Part shown: positions 17,332 to 26,801 of the stretch, piece by piece
Layout: each line of letters starts with the position of its first letter
Numbering within the stretch: the first letter of the stretch is position 1
Assembly: GCA_016720685.1 (NCBI GenBank)
Contig: JADKKC010000012.1
Span: 1 to 64,000, forward strand
Direction: 5' to 3'
DNA: 64,000 nucleotides
Source of the DNA: Zoogloea sp.
Lineage (GTDB): Bacteria; Pseudomonadota; Gammaproteobacteria; Burkholderiales; Rhodocyclaceae
The notes under the pieces: generated by a model
Database searches by the model: none
Seen by the model: only the letters and a program-made list of their open reading frames with translations
Told to the model about the DNA's origin: nothing
Made by a program: the position numbers and the translations under genes

Positions 17332-17351
17332 TTACGTTTACGTAAACGTAA
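17332..17351. promoter_or_regulatory. Perfect 20-bp palindrome (TTACGTTTAC half-site), candidate MerR-family operator
   Basis: The half-site TTACGTTTAC is followed by its exact reverse complement, in the 149 bases between the GNAT-carbonic anhydrase start and the end of the MerR gene. TTTACG inverted repeats are seen in operators of MerR-type (LiuR-like) regulators, and such a regulator gene is adjacent, so it may control the GNAT-carbonic anhydrase gene. Binding itself is inference. Confidence 0.55.
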
Positions 17352-17368
17352 AGTAACAGGCAGAATAC

Positions 17369-17770
17369 TCACGCCGGCCCCACACCGTCAGACTGTCCGG
17401 CAAGCAGGTGGATGCACTGTTTCTCGAGCATGTCGATCTCGCCAAGCACCGCGACGATATCCTCGCGCTGCTGCTCGATGACGCGACGGCGCTCGGCCAG
17501 TACGGCGAGAAAACGCTGCAACTGCAGCGCCGAGTTGCGCGCCCCGTCGTACATGTCGAGTAGCTCGCCGATCTCGGCCAGCGACAGGCCGAGGCGCTTG
17601 CCGCGCAGGATCAGCCCCAGCCGGGTGCGGTCGCGCTTCTCGTAGATGCGCTGACGACCGGCGCGGGCAGGCGCCAACAGGCCTTCGTCCTCGTAGAAAC
17701 GGATCGCCCGTGGCGTGATCCCGAACTCGCGGGCGAGCTCGGAAATGGTATAGGTTTGTTCCTGGCTCAT
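17369..17770 (-). CDS. MerR family transcriptional regulator (LiuR-like)
   Basis: A 133-residue regulator. The winged helix-turn-helix is TYTISELAREFGITPRAIRF, followed by YEDEGLLAPARAGRQRIYEK and a long dimerisation coiled coil. The sequence resembles the subgroup that includes LiuR, regulator of branched-chain and fatty acid degradation in proteobacteria. No ligand cysteines of the metal-sensing type are seen, as expected for that subgroup. ATG at 17770 is the family start. It is divergent from the metallo-hydrolase/phaC genes and lies upstream of the GNAT-carbonic anhydrase gene. Confidence 0.88.
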   Translation of the reverse strand: MSQEQTYTISELAREFGITPRAIRFYEDEGLLAPARAGRQRIYEKRDRTRLGLILRGKRLGLSLAEIGELLDMYDGARNSALQLQRFLAVLAERRRVIEQQREDIVAVLGEIDMLEKQCIHLLAGQSDGVGPA

Positions 17771-17894
17771 AAAATGGAAACCGGACAGCACAGCACTGAA
17801 GCAGGCCAGTAAATCAGATTTCGCAAAGGCCGGCAAACGCCCGCCCGGCAACCCGACACATGCACAACGCCCCCACCCCGGAGACCCCAAGGCC

Positions 17895-18917
17895 ATGACC
17901 CCGCAGCTGGAATATCCCTTCAACACCCTGCCGGCCATCGGCGAAACCCTGCCTGTCGCCCCCGGCGTGCACTGGATTCGCATGCCGCTGCCCTTCGCAC
18001 TGAACCACATCAACCTGTGGCTCATCGAGGACGGCGACGGTGTAGCGATCGTCGACACCGGTTACGGCCTCGACACCACCCGGGAGGCCTGGAACACCAT
18101 CCTCGACGGCCTCGGCAAGCCCGTCACGCAGATCATCGTCACCCACTGCCATCCGGATCACCTCGGCCTGGCCCAGTGGCTGTCCGAAAAAACCGGGGCG
18201 GACGTGACCATGACCCACGGCGAATTCCTCGCCGGACACGCCCTTTGGCACCAGCTACCGGGCTACAACGTCCCGGCCATGCTGGCCCAGTTTCGCCGCC
18301 ATGGCCTCGACGAAGCCCGTTGCCAGGCCCTCGACGGCCGCGGCAACGCCTACAAGCGCGGCGTGCCCGAGCTGCCCTCCAGCTTTCGGCGCCTGCTTGG
18401 CGGCGACACACTCGCCATCGGCGGCCGCGGGTGGCGCGTCATCACGGGTTTCGGCCACTCGCCCGAACACGCCTCGCTCTACTGCGAGGCAGCCGAAGTG
18501 CTCATTTCCGGAGACATGCTGCTCCCGCGCATCTCCACCAATGTCAGCGTTTTCGCGGCCACTCCGAATGACGACCCGCTCGGGCGTTTCCTCGATTCGA
18601 TCCGGGCCTTCAGGCAATTGCCTGAAACAACCGTCGTGCTACCATCGCACGGAAGTCCATTTCGCAACATCGGCTTGCGCGTCGACCAGCTTGTCGAGCA
18701 TCACGACGCCCGTTGTGCGGAACTGCTTGCCGCCTGTACCGGGCCACGCAGCGCGGGGGAACTTCTCGGCATCCTTTTCCCGCGTGAGCTGGATACGCAT
18801 CAGGTGATGTTCGCCATGGGAGAAGCCATAGCGCACCTGAACCACCTCGAGCACAAAGGGGCGGTGTGTCGGCTCGTGGGGAATGATGGAATTCTTCGTT
18901 TCGTCAAAAACAACTAA
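17895..18917 (+). CDS. MBL-fold metallo-hydrolase
   Basis: A 340-residue metallo-beta-lactamase fold protein. THCHPDHLG is the HxHxDH motif; GHSPEHASLY and LPSHGSP give the other zinc ligands. An extended C-terminal winged-helix region is present, as in glyoxalase II-like hydrolases of the YtnP/LACTB2 group. It ends only 16 bases before phaC, suggesting co-transcription and perhaps a role in acyl-CoA or polyester metabolism; the substrate is unknown. Confidence 0.87.
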   Translation: MTPQLEYPFNTLPAIGETLPVAPGVHWIRMPLPFALNHINLWLIEDGDGVAIVDTGYGLDTTREAWNTILDGLGKPVTQIIVTHCHPDHLGLAQWLSEKTGADVTMTHGEFLAGHALWHQLPGYNVPAMLAQFRRHGLDEARCQALDGRGNAYKRGVPELPSSFRRLLGGDTLAIGGRGWRVITGFGHSPEHASLYCEAAEVLISGDMLLPRISTNVSVFAATPNDDPLGRFLDSIRAFRQLPETTVVLPSHGSPFRNIGLRVDQLVEHHDARCAELLAACTGPRSAGELLGILFPRELDTHQVMFAMGEAIAHLNHLEHKGAVCRLVGNDGILRFVKNN

Positions 18918-18933
18918 CCAGGAGAGCCCAACA

Positions 18934-20760
18934 ATGGCTGCGCCCGAAAAAGAAGTCGCAAAATCCGAACTGCCGGACCCAAAAGAAGTCGCCAAGACCT
19001 ACGCTGAAGTCGCACAACGAGCCTCCAAGCTGCTGTCAGACCACATCCAGAAGCAAGTCAAGAAGGGCATCTCGGCCCCCTCCGACGAACTCGGCATCGC
19101 CCAGGCCTTCATGGACATGATGGGCAAGCTGCTGGCCAACCCCTACCGCCTGGCCCAGGCCCAGATGAACCTGGTGTGGGATTACTTCTCGCTGTGGCAG
19201 CACTCGATGATGCGCCTCACCGGCATGACGCCCGGCGCTCCGGTTGCCGCCCCCGACAAGGGCGACAAGCGCTTCAAGGACGAAGAATGGCAGGAACACT
19301 TCCTGTTTGACTTCATCAAGCAGTCCTACCTGATCACCGCCCGTCACATCCACGACACCGTGTCCACCGTCGACGGCCTGGACGACCAGACCCAGAAGAA
19401 GGTCAACTTCTACACCCGCCAGTACATCGACGCACTGTCCCCGTCCAACTTCGCGCTGACCAACCCGGAAGTTTTCCGTGAAACGGTCAAGAGCCACGGC
19501 CAGAACCTCATCAAGGGCCTCAACAACCTGCTGCGCGACGTTGAAGAAGGCGATGGCAGCCTGCGCGTCAAGATGACCGACACCACCGCCTTCGAACTGG
19601 GCCGCAACGTCGCCACCACGCCGGGCAAGGTCGTCTTCCAGACCGAAATGATGCAGCTGCTGCAATACACGCCGAGCACCCCGGACGTCTCCAAGCGCCC
19701 GCTGCTGATTGTGCCGCCGTGGATCAACAAGTTCTACATCCTCGACCTGCGCGAGAAGAACTCCTACATCAAGTGGTGCGTCGATCAAGGCCACACCGTA
19801 TTCGTGATCTCCTGGGTCAACCCGGACGAGCGCCTGGCCGAGAAGAGCTTTGACTCCTATCTGCTCGAGGGCACCATGGCAGCCGTCGACGCCATCGTCG
19901 AACAGACCGGCGCCAAGGAAATCAACGCAGCCGGCTACTGTCTGGGCGGCACCCTGCTCGCCACCACGCTGGCCTACATGGCTGGCAAGAAAGACAAACG
20001 CATCGCCTCCGGCACCTTTTTCACGACGATGACCGACTTCGCCGATCCGGGCGAACTCTCCGTCTTCCTCGACGAAGGCCAGATCACCAGCCTCGAAAAG
20101 AAGATGTTTGAGCGCGGTTACCTGGAAGGCTCCGAGATGGCCGGCACCTTCAACATGCTGCGCGCCAACGACCTGATCTGGTCCTTCGTGGTCAACAACT
20201 ACCTGATGGGCAAGGATCCGTTCCCCTTCGACCTGCTGTACTGGAACTCCGATTCCACGCGCATGCCGGCGAAGATGCACAGCTTCTACCTGCGCAACAT
20301 GTACCTGAACAACCTGCTCAAGGAGCCGGGTGGCCTCGAGGTCGCCGGTGTGCCCATCGACCTCTCCAAGATCAAGGTTCCGACCTACTTCATCTCGACC
20401 ATCGAAGACCACATCGCCCCGTGGAAGAGCACCTACTCCGGTGCCCGTCACTTCGGCGGCAACGTGCGCTTCGTGCTCGGCGGCTCCGGCCACATCGCCG
20501 GCATCGTCAACCCGCCGGCAGCCAACAAGTACGGCTACTGGACTACCGCGGCCGGCAAGCTGCCGGACACCGCCGACGAGTTCTTCAACGGCGCCGAGCA
20601 GCACGCAGGCTCCTGGTGGACCGACTGGCAGGCCTGGCTGATCGCCCAGGACAGCGCCACGGTTCCCGCCCGCGACCCGCTCAAGGGCACCCTCAAGGTG
20701 CTCGAGGACGCACCGGGCTCTTTCGTCAAGGCTCGCCTCGACGCCAAGAAAGCAGCCTGA
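18934..20760 (+). CDS. phaC: Class I poly(3-hydroxyalkanoate) synthase
   Basis: This enzyme polymerises 3-hydroxyacyl-CoA (mainly 3-hydroxybutyryl-CoA) into storage polyester on granules. It has 608 residues, the size of class I PhaC. The lipase-like box GYCLGG places the catalytic cysteine at about residue 336; TIEDHIAPW and GSGHIAGIVNPP supply the Asp and His. The open frame begins at 18883 inside the previous gene, but the ATG at 18934 has AGGAGAG about 9 bases upstream. No phaA, phaB or phasin gene is adjacent. A strong hairpin terminator follows. Confidence 0.96.
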   Translation: MAAPEKEVAKSELPDPKEVAKTYAEVAQRASKLLSDHIQKQVKKGISAPSDELGIAQAFMDMMGKLLANPYRLAQAQMNLVWDYFSLWQHSMMRLTGMTPGAPVAAPDKGDKRFKDEEWQEHFLFDFIKQSYLITARHIHDTVSTVDGLDDQTQKKVNFYTRQYIDALSPSNFALTNPEVFRETVKSHGQNLIKGLNNLLRDVEEGDGSLRVKMTDTTAFELGRNVATTPGKVVFQTEMMQLLQYTPSTPDVSKRPLLIVPPWINKFYILDLREKNSYIKWCVDQGHTVFVISWVNPDERLAEKSFDSYLLEGTMAAVDAIVEQTGAKEINAAGYCLGGTLLATTLAYMAGKKDKRIASGTFFTTMTDFADPGELSVFLDEGQITSLEKKMFERGYLEGSEMAGTFNMLRANDLIWSFVVNNYLMGKDPFPFDLLYWNSDSTRMPAKMHSFYLRNMYLNNLLKEPGGLEVAGVPIDLSKIKVPTYFISTIEDHIAPWKSTYSGARHFGGNVRFVLGGSGHIAGIVNPPAANKYGYWTTAAGKLPDTADEFFNGAEQHAGSWWTDWQAWLIAQDSATVPARDPLKGTLKVLEDAPGSFVKARLDAKKAA

Positions 20761-20788
20761 TCATCTTGCAGTAACAGCACCACTCCGG

Positions 20789-20816
20789 AAGGGGGCTTCG
20801 GCCCCCTTCTTTTTTT
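20789..20816 (+). terminator. Rho-independent terminator after phaC
   Basis: An inverted repeat AAGGGGGC / GCCCCCTT around a TTCG tetraloop is followed by an eight-to-nine base T run, about 28 bases after the phaC stop. This is a textbook intrinsic terminator for the rightward transcript. Confidence 0.93.
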
Positions 20817-20843
20817 ATCTCCCCGCTCCCGTCATTTCTGCCC

Positions 20844-21317
20844 GTGGCCCCCTACCCTCTCGAAACCCCGCTGCCTGCCGGGCTGCCGGTCGTACTCGAC
20901 ACCAACGTCGTTCTCTCGCTGTGGATGTTCGAAGACCCCGCCCTCGTGCGCCTACGTGCCTCCGTCGAAAACGGCGAGCTGCGCCCCTTCACCCGCGAGG
21001 ACTGTCTCGGCGAACTGGCCCGCGTCCTGGCCTACTCCCAGTTCGCCCAAACGCCCGAGCGCCAGACCGAGATTGCCGCCGCCTACCGGGCCCGCTGCAC
21101 CCTCATCGACGTCGTCGACGCCCCTGCCTGCGAGCTGCCCGCCTGCCTCGACAGGGACGACCAGAAATTTCTGGAGCTCGCCCGCGACAGCGGCGCCACG
21201 GTGCTGCTCACCCGCGACAAGCTGGTTCTCAAGCTCGGCCGCCGCCCGGTGATTGCGGCCCGCTTTGCGATTCTCACGCCCGAACGCCTGCAGGCCGCGC
21301 TGCCGCAACAGCCCTGA
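20844..21317 (+). CDS. PIN domain protein, putative toxin-like nuclease
   Basis: A 157-residue protein of the PIN_3 (COG1569) group. LPVVLDTNVVLSLW holds the first catalytic Asp, CLGELARVL a conserved Glu, and DRDDQKFLELARDSGA and LLTRDKLV the remaining acidic residues of the metal site. Such proteins are annotated as toxin components, but no antitoxin-sized gene is next to it, so it may be a solitary RNase. Start is GTG at 20844. Confidence 0.82.
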   Translation: MAPYPLETPLPAGLPVVLDTNVVLSLWMFEDPALVRLRASVENGELRPFTREDCLGELARVLAYSQFAQTPERQTEIAAAYRARCTLIDVVDAPACELPACLDRDDQKFLELARDSGATVLLTRDKLVLKLGRRPVIAARFAILTPERLQAALPQQP

Positions 21318-21432
21318 CGCAAGCCGCTCCGCCACACCTGGGCACCAAGACACAATAATTCACAAAACATGCCTCTGGCACACCAGAAGTCTGGCTAGAC
21401 TCAACCTTCATCTTCACGACGGAGCATCCGCC

Positions 21433-22251
21433 ATGGCCACTGAATCTGCTTTCGACCTCGGCAACATCATCAACACCTATCTCATCCCGCTCGGCTGGAA
21501 ACTCGCCGGGGCCATCGCCCTGTGGATTGTCGGCGGCTGGGTCATCAACCTGATCGGCAACCTCTCCAACCGCGGCATGACCCGCCAGAAAGTCGAGCCG
21601 ACCCTTGTCCGCTACGTCGAGGCAACCCTGCGGGTGATCATGCGCATCGTGCTGGTCATCGTCATCCTGTCGGTGTTCGGCATCGAAACCACCAGCTTCG
21701 CTGCGCTCATCGCCGCAGCCGGCGTGGCCATCGGCGTGGCCTGGAGCGGCCTGCTCTCCAACTTCGCAGCGGGCGCATTCCTGATCATCCTGCGCCCCTT
21801 CAAGGTGGGTGATTTCATCAGCGGCGCCGGCATCACCGGCACCGTGAAGGAAATCGGCCTGTTCGCCACCACCATCGACCAGCCCGACAACGTGCGCACC
21901 ACCGTCGGCAATAACAAGCTGTTCTCCGACAACATCGTCAACTACACCCTCAATCCCTGCCGCCGCGTCGACCTGACCGCCCAGCTCGCCCACTCGGTCG
22001 ACCCGAAACAAGCCATCGAGCTGATCCGCGCCCGCATCAGCCAGGTCCCGAACGTGCAGAAGGATCCGGCCCCGGACGTGGAAATCCTCGAGTTCAACGC
22101 AGCCGGCACCAAGCTGGTGGTGCGCCCCTACTGCCACAACGACCACTACTGGCAGGTGTACTTCGACACCAACAAGGCCCTCGCCGAGGTGGGCGGCGTC
22201 AACAATTGGCCGATCCCGGCCCCGCACCAGGTGCTGCGCCAGCCCAGCTAA
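21433..22251 (+). CDS. Small-conductance mechanosensitive channel, MscS family
   Basis: A 272-residue inner-membrane channel that opens under osmotic downshock. Three membrane segments fill the first 110 residues; the pore-lining helix is AALIAAAGVAIGVAWSGLLS, leading into NFAAGAFLIILRPFKVGDFI, typical of E. coli-type MscS. The cytoplasmic beta and alpha/beta domains follow. The ATG at 21433 with GGAG upstream matches the family's length. It stands alone and is followed by a terminator hairpin. Confidence 0.93.
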   Translation: MATESAFDLGNIINTYLIPLGWKLAGAIALWIVGGWVINLIGNLSNRGMTRQKVEPTLVRYVEATLRVIMRIVLVIVILSVFGIETTSFAALIAAAGVAIGVAWSGLLSNFAAGAFLIILRPFKVGDFISGAGITGTVKEIGLFATTIDQPDNVRTTVGNNKLFSDNIVNYTLNPCRRVDLTAQLAHSVDPKQAIELIRARISQVPNVQKDPAPDVEILEFNAAGTKLVVRPYCHNDHYWQVYFDTNKALAEVGGVNNWPIPAPHQVLRQPS

Positions 22252-22328
22252 GACAGGCCCCCCAGGCTGCCTCCATCAGCGCTGGAAACACCGCGACAGG
22301 CGCCGTCCGCACCTGGGACATGGCCTTG

Positions 22329-22354
22329 ATGCCCACCGGACGGTGGGCATTTTT
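22329..22354. terminator. Bidirectional terminator between mscS and the convergent corrinoid-binding gene
   Basis: ATGCCCACCG and its complement form a 10-bp stem with a two-base loop, followed by five T on the plus strand. It lies between two converging genes and probably serves both. Confidence 0.8.
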
Positions 22355-23214
22355 CATTCCACGCCCGCCGACGCGCGCCGCAGCGCCGCCAGGTAACGCA
22401 GGCCCGCCACCGCCCGGCTGCCGTACCACGAGGCCATTTCCCCATCGATCAGCGCGGCCGGGCGGCCCGATGCAGCCTCGACCTCGGCCAGATGCTTGTC
22501 CCGGAAGCTGTAAGGCTCGGACGACAGCAACACCCGGCTCACGTCTCCCAGCCATGGTGCATTCCACTCGAAGGCCGGATAGCGCGGCTCGTCGCCTGGC
22601 GGCCAGGTATCCCAGCCCACGGTTGCCAGCGTGGCCGAGATGTAGGTGCTGCGTGCCACGCTCATCCACGGCTCGCGCCAGATCAGGTAAAGCACCTTTT
22701 CCCGCGGCAGGCTGTCGCCCAGCGCACGCGCGTCGGCGATGGCCGCCTCGAGCTCGCCCACCAGGCGCAACGCCTCGGCCTCGCATCCGAAAATCCCGCC
22801 CAGCAGGCGATACACGGGAACGTTGTCCTCCGGCGTGCAAGGATGGGTGACGATCACGTGAGGCACGAAACCGGCGATTTCCTCGACGCAGTCGCGCCGG
22901 TTCTCGTCGATATTGACGATCACGTGGGTCGGCGCCAGTTCGCGCAGGCGGGCGATATTCACGTCCTTGGTCCCGCCCACCTTGGTGATGGAGCGCAAGG
23001 TCGCCTTGGGATGGATGCAGAAACCGGTGCGTCCGACCAGCTGCCCTGCCAGCCCCAGATCGCACACCAGCTCGGTCAGGGACGGCACCAGCGACACGAT
23101 GCGGGCAGGCCCGGCACAGGGCGCGTGACGCTGCCCCAGCGCATCCATCATGAAATTTTCTGCGTGTGTGCTCGCACCCACGGCGTCGCCCCTGTCAAAA
23201 GTCTCGTTCATCAT
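22354..23214 (-). CDS. Helical backbone metal receptor, cobalamin-binding-like (BtuF fold) protein
   Basis: A 286-residue protein of the periplasmic metal/cobalamin receptor fold: RIVSLVPSLTELVCDLGL, VGGTKDVNIARLRELAPTHV and WLGDVSRVLLSSEPYSFRD are typical of BtuF-like cobalamin-binding proteins. There is no clear signal peptide, which is common in this subgroup and suggests a cytosolic location or a wrongly placed start. No BtuC/BtuD transporter genes are adjacent. The B12-dependent methylmalonyl-CoA mutase is encoded in the same window, but far away. Confidence 0.8.
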   Translation of the reverse strand: MMNETFDRGDAVGASTHAENFMMDALGQRHAPCAGPARIVSLVPSLTELVCDLGLAGQLVGRTGFCIHPKATLRSITKVGGTKDVNIARLRELAPTHVIVNIDENRRDCVEEIAGFVPHVIVTHPCTPEDNVPVYRLLGGIFGCEAEALRLVGELEAAIADARALGDSLPREKVLYLIWREPWMSVARSTYISATLATVGWDTWPPGDEPRYPAFEWNAPWLGDVSRVLLSSEPYSFRDKHLAEVEAASGRPAALIDGEMASWYGSRAVAGLRYLAALRRASAGVE

Positions 23215-23326
23215 TACGCAAGTATCTCAAGCACTTCGTCGTTATCGAAACAATGCGCGGAACAAGCACAACACCGCGCCGCTCTCACCCGCTGTACCGC
23301 CCGACCATCCAGCCACGGAGAAGATC

Positions 23327-24452
<1,126 letters not shown>

Positions 24453-25220
24453 CTAAAGCGGCAGTCCGCGCGGTTTGCGGCCGGCACGGGCAAAAACCCG
24501 GTCGAAAATGGCATTGGGCAGCAGACGCATCAGCTTGGCGACGACGCCCATCTGCCATGGAATGACGGCGTAGCCGGTGCCGGCGTCGATGACCTTCGCA
24601 AAGCGGCGGGCCGCTTCGTCGGCGGGCAGCATGAAGGGCATCGGGTAGCGATTGACCGCCGTCATGGGCGTGTCGATGTAACCCGGCGCAATGCTTACCA
24701 CCTTCACGCCGCTGCCATGCATCTCCACCCGCAAGCTTTCCAGGTAGGCGATGACCGCCGCCTTGGAGGCGCTGTAGGCGCCGGCGCCGGGCAGGCCGCG
24801 AATCCCCGCGACCGAAGCGATGCCCACCAGCCGGCCGCTGCCACGGGCGCGCATCGGCGCCGCAAAAGGCTGGAAAGTGGTCACCATGCCCAGTACGTTG
24901 GTGCGCATCACGCGCTCGAAGGCGGCCAGATCGTCCGCCTCCTCGGTGAGCGTTCCCACCGACACGCCGGCGTTGGCCACGACCACGTCGGGCACTCCGA
25001 AGCGGGTCGAAAAATCGGCGGCAGCCTTGCGCAGGCTGGTCACGTCGGCCACATCCAGAGGATAAACCGCGTGTTCGCCGGGCAGCGTGGCGAGCAGCGC
25101 GTCCAGCCCCTCGGCGCGACGCGCGACGAGCCCCAGCACGGCCCCGCGGGCAGCGTAGTGGCGCGCAAGCGCAGCACCGATGCCGCTGGAGGCACCGGTA
25201 ATGAAAACACGCAGGGTCAC
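24453..25220 (-). CDS. SDR family NAD(P)-dependent oxidoreductase
   Basis: A 255-residue short-chain dehydrogenase. FITGASSGIGAALA is the cofactor-binding TGxxxGxG motif, NAG follows in VVANAGVSVG, and the catalytic Ser, Tyr and Lys are in IASVAGIRG and YSASKAAV. The substrate is unknown. The start is taken as GTG at 25220 because the protein must begin just before the cofactor strand; the longer open frame is antisense to dsbA's tail. Its stop abuts the stop of ald. Confidence 0.88.
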   Translation of the reverse strand: MTLRVFITGASSGIGAALARHYAARGAVLGLVARRAEGLDALLATLPGEHAVYPLDVADVTSLRKAAADFSTRFGVPDVVVANAGVSVGTLTEEADDLAAFERVMRTNVLGMVTTFQPFAAPMRARGSGRLVGIASVAGIRGLPGAGAYSASKAAVIAYLESLRVEMHGSGVKVVSIAPGYIDTPMTAVNRYPMPFMLPADEAARRFAKVIDAGTGYAVIPWQMGVVAKLMRLLPNAIFDRVFARAGRKPRGLPL

Positions 25221-25275
25221 GGAGGCAGAAAATGAAAGCCGCGCCGCCAGACAGGGCGACGCGGCGAAAAAGACC

Positions 25276-26007
25276 CTACTTGGGTGATGCCGCGCTCGGC
25301 GCTGCGGCGGGTGGTGCCCGGGCGGGGGGCACACAGTGGCGGGGGTTCAGCGGGCCGACGCCAGAACGCGGAACAACCCTGCTCGGCGCGGGCCTTGGCG
25401 ATCAACTGATCGGCCACTTTGAGAGCGGCTTCATGGCTGCCGGCGATCGAACCGGAGGTGAAGTTCTTGCCGTCCACCGCGAGGGTCGGCACACCCTGAA
25501 CCTTGTAGTTGCGGCCGATTTCCTCAATCCGCTTGAGCCGCACGCTGACGTTGAAGGAGCGGTAGGCATCGGCGAATTTCTTCGCATCGATGCCGTGTTG
25601 ACGGCCCATTCCTGCGCACCGGCCTCGGTGTGCAGCGGCTGCTTTTCAACCTGCACCGCATCGAAGACCTGACCGTGCAAACGGGCAAGATCACCGGTGG
25701 CCTCCAGCGTGAGGTGCAGCTTGGCGAGCCCGGCAAGCTGCGGGTTGCCCCAGGTGACCGGCACACGCATGAAGGCGACGTCGGACGGCAGCTTCTTGAC
25801 CCACATGTCGAGCAAGGGATCGAAGGCCTTGCAGTGGGGGCACCCGTAGTGGAAGAACTCCAGCACTTCGACCTTGCCCTTGACCTCGGGCGGCTGGGGC
25901 GGCGATACCGGCTCGGTGCCGGTGGCGGCCAGCGACAGGGTCGGCAGGGCCATGCCACTTGCTACCGCCAGGGCGGAAAGCTGCTTGAGTACATCACGAC
26001 GCTGCAT
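25276..26007 (-). pseudogene. dsbA: Thiol:disulfide interchange protein DsbA, frameshifted
   Basis: Periplasmic oxidase that introduces disulfides. MQRRDVLKQLSALAVASGMA is an export signal with an Arg-Arg pair; FFHYGCPHCKAFDP is the CPHC active site. After QEWAV the frame changes: HGIDAKKFADAYRSF continues one frame over, so a base is missing near 25598. A second indel near 25340 separates ARAEQG from an alanine-proline-rich tail ending SAASPK with TAG at 25276. The cis-Pro loop VQGVPTLAVDGKN is present. The gene follows the SPOR protein gene closely. Sequencing error is again plausible, since the cell would need DsbA for many exported proteins. Confidence 0.88.
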
Positions 26008-26036
26008 TTCGGTTTCTCCTTCAGTCTGCAAAGCAC

Positions 26037-26783
26037 TCATTGAGCGGCCGGAGCCGGTTTTGGTTCCTTGGGCTTGATCTTGACCACGGCGGTGTTGATG
26101 CCGTTGGAGCTCAGGTTGTCCCGTGCCTTGGACATCGCCTCCTGCCCCAGATAGGGGCCCGTGCGCACCCGGTGCATCGTTCCCTTGTCGGGCACATCCA
26201 CCTTCTGCACGCTGGCCTCCACCCCCATCAACGCAAGACGCGCCTTGAGGTTGTCGGCTTCGGACGGATCTTCGAAGGCTCCCGCCTGCAGATAGTATTT
26301 TTCGGGCACGACCGGCTTGTCGAGGAGCGCGGCCTCGGCCTTGGCGCGCTCGGCGTCGTCCGGCTTGGGCTTGTCACCTTCAGCCTTGGGCGGCTTGTCG
26401 GTCTTGGCGGGCTTTTCAGCCTTCTCCGGCTTGTCGGACTTCACGACCTCGGTGGTCTCCTCGGGCTTGGTCGGCGCCGGCAGCGCGTCGGAACCCTTGG
26501 GCAACACGTTGTAGAAGTCGAAGCGGGGCTTCTCGACGGGCTTGTCGCCAGCCTTGCCGGGCAGGGCGATGGGCTCGCCGCCCTGCGGCCGGGGCGGCGG
26601 CGCCACGACAGGCTTTTCTTCCTGCTTGCGCTGGAAAGGCGAGGCGGCGGTGAAGTACAGCGCAATGCCGGCCGCCACCAACGCGCCAAGAATCAGGCCG
26701 ACAAAGATGCCGACCAAGGTGCTCCCCCGGCTGCCCGACTTGGGCGCGCTGGTTTTCAGACGTGGCTTTTGATCGCGGCTCAT
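26037..26783 (-). CDS. SPOR domain-containing membrane protein (FtsN-like)
   Basis: A 248-residue inner-membrane protein: a basic cytoplasmic start, one membrane helix at about residues 24-46, a long linker rich in Lys, Pro and Glu, and a C-terminal SPOR domain (KYYLQAGAFEDPSEADNLKA to YLGQEAMSKA) that binds denuded septal peptidoglycan. It likely acts in cell division. In betaproteobacteria this gene commonly follows argS and precedes dsbA, exactly as seen here. Confidence 0.9.
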   Translation of the reverse strand: MSRDQKPRLKTSAPKSGSRGSTLVGIFVGLILGALVAAGIALYFTAASPFQRKQEEKPVVAPPPRPQGGEPIALPGKAGDKPVEKPRFDFYNVLPKGSDALPAPTKPEETTEVVKSDKPEKAEKPAKTDKPPKAEGDKPKPDDAERAKAEAALLDKPVVPEKYYLQAGAFEDPSEADNLKARLALMGVEASVQKVDVPDKGTMHRVRTGPYLGQEAMSKARDNLSSNGINTAVVKIKPKEPKPAPAAQ

Positions 26784-26801
26784 GAACGAAAAAATCCGGA
26801 A

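Noticed and set aside
17895..20760. phaC locus as a full PHA operon
   Set aside because: No phaA, phaB, phaP or phaR gene is adjacent; only a metallo-hydrolase precedes phaC.
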